This document shows positions 16,601 through 22,679 of a DNA stretch of 26,344 nucleotides, one piece after another. The notes beneath the pieces were generated by a model, which did not search any database, was not told the DNA's origin, and was given only the letters and a program-made list of their open reading frames with translations. The translations under genes and the position numbers were made by a program. Source of the DNA: DATLAN01 sp035527455 (lineage in GTDB: Bacteria > Planctomycetota > Planctomycetia > Pirellulales > Thermoguttaceae); the NCBI GenBank assembly GCA_035527455.1, contig DATLAN010000387.1:1-26344 (forward strand), given 5' to 3'. Each line of letters opens with the position of its first letter. The stretch's first letter is position 1.

Positions 16601-17911
16601 ATGAAGCTACCCCCCGAAGGTGCTCGATGGCTGGTCGCCGTCCGCTGGTTGGCGTGCGTGTCGGTCTTTGCGGTCGTTTGGGTGAGTTCGTCGGCGCTGA
16701 AGGTTGTGGAGGACCCGGTGCCCTTGTATTGCATCGGCTGCGTCATGGTCGGTTACAACGTGCTGTTTCGGCTCAACCAGCGAAACTGGGCGGCCGGAGA
16801 ACGGGACATCGAACGCAACATCTTCTTCCAGATTTCGACGGATTTGATCGCGCTGACGGCGCTGTTGTACTTCTCCGACCTGCCTCGCAATCCGTTCCTG
16901 TTCTTCTTCGTGTTTCACATGATCATCGCCAGCATGTATTTGCCCGGGCGAATTCCCTATTTGATCGCGGCGATGGCCACGGTCCTGGTCGGCGGCGTGT
17001 TGGTGCTGGAATACGAAGAGCTGATTTCTCCCGTTCCGATTCGGTTTTCCGCACATCCGGTGGACGCGTTGCCGACGGGGTTGTACATGTTGGGGCTGTT
17101 CGTGGCCTTCGCCAGTACGCTCTGGATCACCGTCTATTTCACCACGTCGATCCGGCGGTACGTGGATCGGGCACACGCCGAACTGCGGCAGAAGGAGAAG
17201 ATGCTGGGCATCGGTCAGTTGGTGGCCGGCATCGCCCACCAGATCGCCAACCCGCTGGATGGAATGCAGAACTGCCTTCAGCGGGTCGGGGAGCGGGTGA
17301 AGGACGACGCACGATTGACGGAATACGTTCACCTGATGAACGAGGCGTTGGAGCGGATCGAGCGGACGGCCAAGCGAGTGCAGGCCTTCGCCCGACCCCG
17401 CGGTATTACGCTGCAAAGCACCGACGTGAACAAGGCCGTGGAAGGCACGTTGCAGGTGCTCGGGACCAACCACCAGCCGAGCATCCGGATCGAGACGGTG
17501 CTGGGCAACGTTCCGCCGGTCCAGGGCGACCCGTACACGTTGCAGGAAGTGCTGTTCAACCTCTGCACGAACGCCCTGGTCGCCATGCCCGACGGCGGCA
17601 CGCTCACCTTGCGCACCCAGGCCTTGGGGCGCAAGGACGAAGATCAAATGGACTCGGTGGCCATCGAGGTCAGCGATACCGGCGTGGGAATCCCCCGGTC
17701 GCGATTCGAGAAGATCTTCGAGCCGTTTTACACCACCCGCGCCGATTCCGGAGGGACGGGCCTGGGTTTGGGGCTGTGTCGCATGTTGATTTCCGAGATG
17801 GGCGGGCGCATCGGCGTGCGCAGCACGGTGAATCAAGGAACCACCTTCACCGTCGTGCTCAACCGATCCGACGCACAGGCCGCCCCCAGCCAAGATATAG
17901 AACCGAGATGA
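16601..17911 (+). CDS. Six-TM sensor histidine kinase, NtrB-type core with RegB-like NPF sensor region
   Basis: A 436-residue membrane histidine kinase. Six hydrophobic segments fill about residues 10-32, 40-56, 77-92, 97-114, 118-136 and 157-180. Between the third and fourth lies FSDLPRNPFLFFFVFHMIIA; the NPF after an acidic or Gly-rich turn (Asn97-Phe99) resembles the quinone-binding site of RegB/PrrB. The dimerisation block reads GIAHQIANPLDGMQNCL, with His213 as phosphoacceptor. The usual acidic residue at His+1 is Gln214. The ATP-binding domain is complete: NLCTNALVAMPDGG (N box), DTGVGIP (G1), FEPFYTT (F box), GTGLGLGLCR (G2). The stop overlaps the ATG of the response regulator (ATGA), so the pair is co-translated. 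Its setting beside hyp genes suggests control of hydrogenase by respiratory redox state. A signal other than quinone is possible. Confidence 0.85.
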   Translation: MKLPPEGARWLVAVRWLACVSVFAVVWVSSSALKVVEDPVPLYCIGCVMVGYNVLFRLNQRNWAAGERDIERNIFFQISTDLIALTALLYFSDLPRNPFLFFFVFHMIIASMYLPGRIPYLIAAMATVLVGGVLVLEYEELISPVPIRFSAHPVDALPTGLYMLGLFVAFASTLWITVYFTTSIRRYVDRAHAELRQKEKMLGIGQLVAGIAHQIANPLDGMQNCLQRVGERVKDDARLTEYVHLMNEALERIERTAKRVQAFARPRGITLQSTDVNKAVEGTLQVLGTNHQPSIRIETVLGNVPPVQGDPYTLQEVLFNLCTNALVAMPDGGTLTLRTQALGRKDEDQMDSVAIEVSDTGVGIPRSRFEKIFEPFYTTRADSGGTGLGLGLCRMLISEMGGRIGVRSTVNQGTTFTVVLNRSDAQAAPSQDIEPR

Positions 17912-19242
17912 AAATACTGGTCGTTGACGACGAAAAGATGAAGCGGGTGACCTTGGCCGACGATCTCTCGACCCAGGGCTACGAAGTGGTGACCGCCGAC
18001 GACGGCGAACAGGCGTGGAACCATCTCGAGGCCGACCGTTTCGACGTCGTGGTAACCGACCTGAAGATGCCCAAGCTCGACGGCATCGAACTGCTCAAGC
18101 GGATCAAACAGGGACCGCTGGCCGACATGGAAGTCATCATGATGACGGCCTACGGCAGCATCCCCGTCGCGGTCGAAGCGGTCAAGCTCGGCGCGTTCGA
18201 CTTCCTCACCAAGCCGTTTCGCAACGAAGACGTCTTCCCGCTGCTGGCGCGGATCGAACGCCGCAGGAAGATCGCCGCCGGACCGTCCCGGCCGGACGCC
18301 GGACCGCCCGCCGGGGACATCGAACATTCGATCGTCGGTGGCTCTCCCACCATGCAGCAAGTCAAACGCATGATGGAAATCTGCACCCGGTCCGACGCCA
18401 ACGTGCTGTTGTGCGGGGAGACGGGCGTGGGCAAGGACCTGGTGGCCACGACGATCCACCGCAATTGCCATCGCCGAGACTTCCCCTTCGTGAAAGTCGG
18501 CTGCATGCTCTTCTCCCCGCAACTGATCGAGAGCGAACTCTACGGCCACGAGAAGGGCTCCTTCACCGGCGCCGATCAGAAACGCAAAGGCCGATTCGAT
18601 CTGGCCGAAGGCGGGACCCTCTATCTCGACGACGTCGACGACATCCCCGTGGAGCAGCAATCGAAGCTTTTGCGGGCGATCGAGGAGAAGGTATTCGAGC
18701 GGGTGGGAGGAACCGCGTCGATCAAGGCCAACGTGCGGATCATCGCCTCGACCAAGTGCAGCCTGCTGGACAAGATCAAGGACGGGACCTTTCGCGAAGA
18801 CCTTTATTACCGGCTCGACGTGTTGCCGATCAATATCTGCCCGCTGCGAAAACGCCGCGGGGATATTCCCCTGTTGGTCGAACACCTCTTGCGAAAGATC
18901 GCGGACGTTGGAGAGTTCTACGTCCAGACCGAGGCCGTGGAACTGCTCATGCGGCACGATTGGCCGGGCAACGTTCGCGAACTGGCGCACACGCTGCAGC
19001 GGGCGTTTCTGGTCGGCTCCGGACGGATCACGACCGAACTGCTCTCGGCCGAAATGGGCGGCATCACCACCCGCCGGCCGCTGGCCGCCGGCGATTTTCA
19101 GGCTACCATGGAACAAACCGAACGAACCTTGCTGGAAGATGCGCTGCGGAAATCCCACGGCAACAAGACGGCGGCCGCCGCCTCGCTGGGGATGAAGCCC
19201 TCCACGTTCCGCGACAAGCTGATCAAGCACGGACTGGGATAA
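17908..19242 (+). CDS. NtrC-family sigma-54-dependent response regulator (HupR/HoxA-like by context)
   Basis: A 444-residue regulator with three domains. The receiver (1-120) has the acidic pair Asp7-Asp8, phosphoacceptor Asp51 (VVTDLKMPK) and KPF at its end. The AAA+ domain (about 143-370) begins IVGGSPTMQQVKRMM and has Walker A GETGVGKD (170-177), the sigma-54 contact loop as GSFTGA (217-222) instead of GAFTGA, and Walker B GGTLYLDDVDD. The arginine-finger region REDLYYRLDVLPI follows. A Fis-type helix-turn-helix closes the protein (NKTAAAASLGMKPSTFRDKL). It should activate sigma-54 promoters when phosphorylated by the overlapping kinase. NtrC-type regulators next to hyp genes are known as HupR or HoxA; here the identity rests on context only. 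The frame is open far upstream inside the kinase gene, but the receiver start MKILVVDDE fixes the ATG at 17908. A small hairpin follows the stop. Confidence 0.9.
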   Translation: MKILVVDDEKMKRVTLADDLSTQGYEVVTADDGEQAWNHLEADRFDVVVTDLKMPKLDGIELLKRIKQGPLADMEVIMMTAYGSIPVAVEAVKLGAFDFLTKPFRNEDVFPLLARIERRRKIAAGPSRPDAGPPAGDIEHSIVGGSPTMQQVKRMMEICTRSDANVLLCGETGVGKDLVATTIHRNCHRRDFPFVKVGCMLFSPQLIESELYGHEKGSFTGADQKRKGRFDLAEGGTLYLDDVDDIPVEQQSKLLRAIEEKVFERVGGTASIKANVRIIASTKCSLLDKIKDGTFREDLYYRLDVLPINICPLRKRRGDIPLLVEHLLRKIADVGEFYVQTEAVELLMRHDWPGNVRELAHTLQRAFLVGSGRITTELLSAEMGGITTRRPLAAGDFQATMEQTERTLLEDALRKSHGNKTAAAASLGMKPSTFRDKLIKHGLG

Positions 19243-19243
19243 C

Positions 19244-19257
19244 AGCCGCTCGCGGCT
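19244..19257. other. Short hairpin between the regulator and hypA
   Basis: AGCCGC-TC-GCGGCT forms a perfect six-pair palindrome starting two bases after the regulator stop. No T-run follows, so it is at best an attenuator or an RNA end-stabilising structure. The 73-base gap shows no clear sigma-54 promoter, and hypA has no Shine-Dalgarno site. Confidence 0.4.
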
Positions 19258-19315
19258 TCACAAGAACAAGAACACTCGCAGCAGATCCGCCAACGCCACA
19301 TCCCCCCATTCCCCC

Positions 19316-19663
19316 ATGCACGAACTGTCCATCGTCGAGACCCTCATCGAACAGGTCCAACAGGAGGTCGAACGGGCCGGGCACCACGGCCGCGTCTTGC
19401 GGCTGGATCTGACGATCGGGCGGCTTTCGGGCGCGTGCTGCGATTCGATCCGCTTTGCGTTCGAGTTGCTCGCGCCCGACACGCCGCTGGCCGACGCCGA
19501 ACTGCACATCACCGAACCGAAAGCGACTTGCCGTTGTCAGGACTGCCGAGCCGTCGTGGAAATCGACCAGTTTCCGGTCGGTTGTCCGCGATGCGGCAGC
19601 AGGGCGATCCTGATCGACGGGGGCCGGGAATTGCTGCTGCAAAGCATTGAAATCGAGGACTGA
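19316..19663 (+). CDS. hypA: Hydrogenase nickel incorporation protein HypA
   Basis: A 115-residue protein of the usual HypA length. It delivers nickel, together with HypB, to the large subunit of [NiFe]-hydrogenase. The N-terminus MHELSIV is invariant in the family, with His2 as the nickel ligand. The structural zinc site is formed by two CxxC pairs: Cys74/Cys77 (CQDC) and Cys90/Cys93 (CPRC). The ATG is fixed because His2 must be exposed at the N-terminus. It has no visible ribosome binding site (a C-rich leader precedes it), so it may depend on upstream translation or a leaderless start. hypB follows three bases after its stop. The region between residues 22 and 60 follows the family pattern (LRLDLTIGRLSGACCDSIRF). 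Confidence 0.95.
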   Translation: MHELSIVETLIEQVQQEVERAGHHGRVLRLDLTIGRLSGACCDSIRFAFELLAPDTPLADAELHITEPKATCRCQDCRAVVEIDQFPVGCPRCGSRAILIDGGRELLLQSIEIED

Positions 19664-19666
19664 TTC

Positions 19667-20314
19667 ATGAAAATCGTCGCCGCCAAGAAGATCCTCGAAG
19701 CCAACGACCGGTTGGCCGAAGAGAACCGTACGCGATTCGGCGCCGCCGGCGTGTTCTGCGTCAACCTGGTCGGTTCGCCGGGGGCGGGAAAAACCACGCT
19801 GCTGGAAGCGCTCTTTGCCGAGTTGAAAGGTCGCCTGCGGCTCGCCGTGATCGAGGGCGACATCGCCGGCTCGATCGACGCCGAGCGGATCGCCAAGCTG
19901 GGCGTGCCGGTCGTGCAGATCAATACCCAGGGGGCCTGCCACCTCGACGCGGCCATGATCGCCGCCGCCTTGGCCGACTTCGATCTCGACGCCGTCGACG
20001 TGCTGCTGATCGAGAACGTCGGCAATCTGGTTTGCACGGCCGGTTACGACCTGGGCGAACACCTGCGGATCGTCGTCCTGAGCACCAGCGAAGGCGACGA
20101 CAAGGCGGTCAAGTATCCGGCCATCTTCCAGGGTTCGCAAGCCCTTTGCATCACCAAGGCCGATCTGTTGCCGCTGACCAACTTCGACGTCCCGCGCATC
20201 ACCGCCGACATGAAGCGTCTGGCGCCGCAGTCGGAGATCTTTCAAGTCGCCGCCCTGACCGGCGAAGGAATCCCCGCGGCGGCCGATTGGCTGGCGGGGA
20301 AGTGCTCGCCGTAG
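19667..20314 (+). CDS. hypB: Hydrogenase nickel incorporation GTPase HypB
   Basis: A 215-residue SIMIBI-class GTPase that drives nickel insertion with HypA. The P-loop GSPGAGKTT lies at residues 36-44, and EGDIAGSIDAERI is the switch region. The dimer-interface metal site is QGACHLDA, with Cys91 and His92. NVGNLVC and SEGDDKAVKYP match the family, and TKADLLP (NKxD-like) gives guanine specificity. It lacks the N-terminal CxxCGC nickel site of the Escherichia coli protein and any His-rich stretch, so it belongs to the short type that relies on the G-domain metal site. GAGGA at 19655-19659 lies seven bases before the ATG, within the end of hypA, which shows tight coupling. It is the last gene before the opposite-strand block, so the first part of the hyp operon ends here. 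Confidence 0.95.
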   Translation: MKIVAAKKILEANDRLAEENRTRFGAAGVFCVNLVGSPGAGKTTLLEALFAELKGRLRLAVIEGDIAGSIDAERIAKLGVPVVQINTQGACHLDAAMIAAALADFDLDAVDVLLIENVGNLVCTAGYDLGEHLRIVVLSTSEGDDKAVKYPAIFQGSQALCITKADLLPLTNFDVPRITADMKRLAPQSEIFQVAALTGEGIPAAADWLAGKCSP

Positions 20315-20355
20315 GGTATTGTCCCATTGCCGGCCGCTCCTCAGACCGTTTAGCG

Positions 20356-20371
20356 GCCGAGCTTGCTCGGC
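20356..20371. terminator. Candidate shared terminator hairpin between convergent genes
   Basis: GCCGAG-CTTG-CTCGGC is a perfect six-pair stem with a four-base loop, placed in the 74-base gap where hypB and the opposite-strand propeller gene converge. There is no T-run on either side, so termination strength is doubtful; a dispersed repeat hairpin is an alternative. Confidence 0.4.
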
Positions 20372-20388
20372 GCGTTGGTCGAAGAGCG

Positions 20389-21939
20389 TCACTTCCCCAC
20401 CGCGTACAAGTGCCGATCCGTGGCCACATAGAGCACGCCGTTGGCGGCCGTCGGCGTGCTGTTGATGCGGTTGAGCATGTGGATGCGGTTGATCACCTTC
20501 AACTCTTTCCCGTGGGCGAAAACCCAAAAGAGTTCCTTGCCGGTGCCCAGGTAGACCTTCCCGTCGGCCACCAGCGGCGAGCCGCAGGTTGGTTGTCCCA
20601 CGTCCTGCTCCCAGTAGCTCTCACCGGTGTCCGCGTCCAGGCAGTGCAACTTCCCGCCGAGAAAATCGACTGCGTAAACCAGCCCGTCGGCCACCGCGAC
20701 GGTTGACGAGGACGAGCCGAGCTTGTCGAACGACCAGACCTTTGCCGAGCGGGTGACGTCGCCGGTCCCGGTTGCGTCCACGCAGACCAGCCAGCCTTCC
20801 TGCATACGGTGGAACGGTTCCTGCGTGAACGGCACGTACAGCCGGTTCTCGTGGAACACCGGCATCGCGGTCACCTGAAACGAGGTGCTGTCGTGCTGGT
20901 GGTCGGGCGGCACGTACCCCTGAGTTTGGGACATCGGGTGGCCGTGGAACTTCCAGACGTTCTTCAATCGTCCGGGTTCGCTGCCGAGCTGTTTCGGATC
21001 GAGCATCTCGAACGCGTACAGGTATCCGTCGCCGGCGCCGAAGAACCCGAGCCGCTTCCCGCCCACTTCCGCGGCCGAGGGGGAACTCCACTGGCCGTGG
21101 GTGATGTTCGGCCCGGTGCCGAAATCGTCCCTTGCGACCAGGCGGCCGGTGTTCTTGTCCAGCACGATCAGGTTCGGGGCCTGGGGATTGATGACGAACT
21201 TGTGCGTCCAGTCGACGCCGTTGGAGGTGCACACGTAGAGCAGATCGCCGTCGAGCAGGATCGAACAGTTCGACGCGTTGTGCGGCCTCGCGCCCAACTC
21301 GTCGGTCATGTCGAGCACCCAGAGGATGTCGGCGTCCTTCTCGCCCGGTGTAAGCGGCGCCTCGTCCTCGAGCACCATGTGCCGCCCTTCGTCCCGGTAC
21401 GGCCCGTCGTTGCCGTCGGCCATCCCGTCGGCGTCCAGACACATCACCTCGCAGCTATTGGCGACCAGGTACACGCGTCCGTTTTCGACCGTCGGCGTGG
21501 AACTGATCCCGCACAGCCGCCAGTCCGCCCACTTGATCCGTTCGTCCGGTATCCGCGGCACCACCAATTGCCAGAGGAACTCGCCGGTCTTCTCGTCGAA
21601 GCACATCAGCACGCCGCGGTCGCCTTCGCATCGCGGGTCGCGAGGATCCTGGTTGTTGGTGCCCAGAAAGACCTTGCCGCCGGCCACCGTCGGCGAGCCG
21701 TACGTCGTGTTCCCCAGCCGGGCCACCCACTTGACGTTCTCGGTCGTGCTCGGGTCGATCTCGCCGTCGGCGCCTCGTTCGCCCGGATTGAATCCGTCGG
21801 GCAGTCTGGTCTCGTCGGAGACCATGTTCCGCGAGAACGGCTGTCCCCACTGCGTCCGATCTTCCGCCGACGCATTGCCGACGGATACGAGTAACAAGAG
21901 GATGATGAACCAGGTCAATCTGGCGATGTTCTGCTTCAC
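20389..21939 (-). CDS. Secreted PQQ-like beta-propeller protein
   Basis: A 516-residue protein started at the GTG at 21939, giving the signal peptide VKQNIARLTWFIILLLLVSV ending NASA. GGAG at 21949-21952 lies nine bases upstream. An in-frame ATG at 22023 would add 28 polar residues and overlap the toxin gene, so I reject it. The body has repeated propeller blades of the PQQ/PQQ_2 type: YGSPTVAGGKVFLGTNN, SSTPTVENGRVYLVAN, SSTVAVADGLVYAVD, CGSPLVADGKVYLGT and NSTPTAANGVLYVATDRH, each followed by a strand ending in a Leu/Met-x-Cys-Leu/Phe-Asp block such as LHCLDADTGESYW. No dehydrogenase active-site or haem motif is visible, so it is more likely a structural or binding propeller than an alcohol dehydrogenase. 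It is on the strand opposite to the hyp genes and is unlikely to be part of their transcript. Confidence 0.85.
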   Translation of the reverse strand: MKQNIARLTWFIILLLLVSVGNASAEDRTQWGQPFSRNMVSDETRLPDGFNPGERGADGEIDPSTTENVKWVARLGNTTYGSPTVAGGKVFLGTNNQDPRDPRCEGDRGVLMCFDEKTGEFLWQLVVPRIPDERIKWADWRLCGISSTPTVENGRVYLVANSCEVMCLDADGMADGNDGPYRDEGRHMVLEDEAPLTPGEKDADILWVLDMTDELGARPHNASNCSILLDGDLLYVCTSNGVDWTHKFVINPQAPNLIVLDKNTGRLVARDDFGTGPNITHGQWSSPSAAEVGGKRLGFFGAGDGYLYAFEMLDPKQLGSEPGRLKNVWKFHGHPMSQTQGYVPPDHQHDSTSFQVTAMPVFHENRLYVPFTQEPFHRMQEGWLVCVDATGTGDVTRSAKVWSFDKLGSSSSTVAVADGLVYAVDFLGGKLHCLDADTGESYWEQDVGQPTCGSPLVADGKVYLGTGKELFWVFAHGKELKVINRIHMLNRINSTPTAANGVLYVATDRHLYAVGK

Positions 21940-21982
21940 GGCGTGATTCTCCGCAGTAGATAATCTTCTGGACTGAACTGTT

Positions 21983-22288
21983 CTAACGGTTCTCGAGGAT
22001 CGGCGGTAAATCTCGGCTTGCATGAATGACCCCCACTATCATAACCCAATCGTGTTCCGGGTCTTCACGATAAATGAGTCGATACCTACCGACGACGAAT
22101 TGACGGTACGCCCACCTCGGAAACTCGGACAGAATCTCGCCGAGTTGGGGGAAACGAGCGAGGCGTGCGGCCGCGCGAGTAATCTTCTCCACGGTAAGCT
22201 GTGCATAGCGCGGGGAATCGCGCGCAATGAAATCGTAAATGTCCCGAAGATCGTCCAGAGCAGGCTGGGCCCAATCTACTCGAACCAT
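21983..22288 (-). CDS. ParE/RelE-family toxin
   Basis: A 101-residue toxin of a type II toxin-antitoxin pair. The fold signature is clear: VDWAQPALDDLRDIYDFIAR at the N-terminus, then RLARFPQLGEILSEFPRWAY in the middle, RQFVVGRYRLIYRED as the central strands and IVGVIHASRDLP at the end, with the Arg and the HxxRD-type finish common in ParE proteins. Members act either on DNA gyrase (ParE) or on ribosome-bound mRNA (RelE); the sequence alone fits ParE better. Its start overlaps the end of the antitoxin gene by 13 bases, the usual antitoxin-first arrangement with coupled translation. Length and motifs are complete, so it is probably functional. Confidence 0.85.
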   Translation of the reverse strand: MVRVDWAQPALDDLRDIYDFIARDSPRYAQLTVEKITRAAARLARFPQLGEILSEFPRWAYRQFVVGRYRLIYREDPEHDWVMIVGVIHASRDLPPILENR

Positions 22289-22455
22289 TCCTTGCTCCGC
22301 CTGACGACTTCCTCTTGGCTGACAACGTGTCCTTCGGATATTGCGGCTTCCGCCCGCTCGAGCTTCGCTTTGAGATACAGCTCATGCATGAGCTGCTCGG
22401 GATCGATCTGATCCGGAAGGTGCTCGAGCATTTCCAGCACTTCCTGTTTCTTCAT
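22276..22455 (-). CDS. Antitoxin of the ParE/RelE-type pair
   Basis: A 59-residue protein started at the ATG at 22455, with GGGAG (22463-22467) seven bases upstream; a farther ATG at 22476 is less likely. The sequence MKKQEVLEMLEHLPDQIDPE leads to a helix ELYLKAKLERAEAAISEGHV and ends EEVVRRSKEWFE. This C-terminal pattern (a run with E-x-G-x-V-V-S-x-E-E and a final K-x-W) is common in antitoxins that wrap around ParE/RelE-type toxins. There is no obvious ribbon-helix-helix or helix-turn-helix, so DNA binding and autoregulation are uncertain. It precedes and overlaps the toxin gene. Confidence 0.75.
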   Translation of the reverse strand: MKKQEVLEMLEHLPDQIDPEQLMHELYLKAKLERAEAAISEGHVVSQEEVVRRSKEWFE

Positions 22456-22679
22456 TTTGCGGCTCCCACATGCCAAGGGTCGGGTTTCCCTACGTCAATA
22501 CAATATAGAGACGATCGTCACAGGAGACAAGACTTTGGGGGCCTCGTCGATGCGACGAGCCGTGGACGTGCTGATCCCCGATTCCCTTACCATTTCGGCA
22601 TGGCGCGTCTAAACTCTGGAGTGGACAAAGACGGCGTCTCGCCACGCTTGAGGGCAAAGCCCCCCTATCGAGGCATATT
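22456..22679. other. Divergent intergenic region between the toxin-antitoxin pair and hypF
   Basis: This gap must hold the promoters for the antitoxin (leftward) and for hypF (rightward), unless hypF is read through from elsewhere. I see a hairpin CTCGTCG-ATG-CGACGAG at 22543-22559 and the palindrome GACGATCGTC near 22510-22519. No clear -35/-10 or -24/-12 pair is evident. GAGG at 22670-22673 lies six bases before the hypF GTG. Confidence 0.45.

Noticed and set aside
16627..17907. N-terminal extension of the response regulator frame into the kinase gene
   Set aside because: The frame is open, but the translated leader is arginine-rich and unlike a protein, it overlaps the kinase entirely, and the receiver domain starts exactly at the ATG at 17908.
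21940..22023. Upstream ATG start for the beta-propeller gene
   Set aside because: It would add 28 polar residues before the signal peptide, would overlap the toxin gene, and lacks a ribosome binding site; the GTG at 21939 has GGAG at good spacing.
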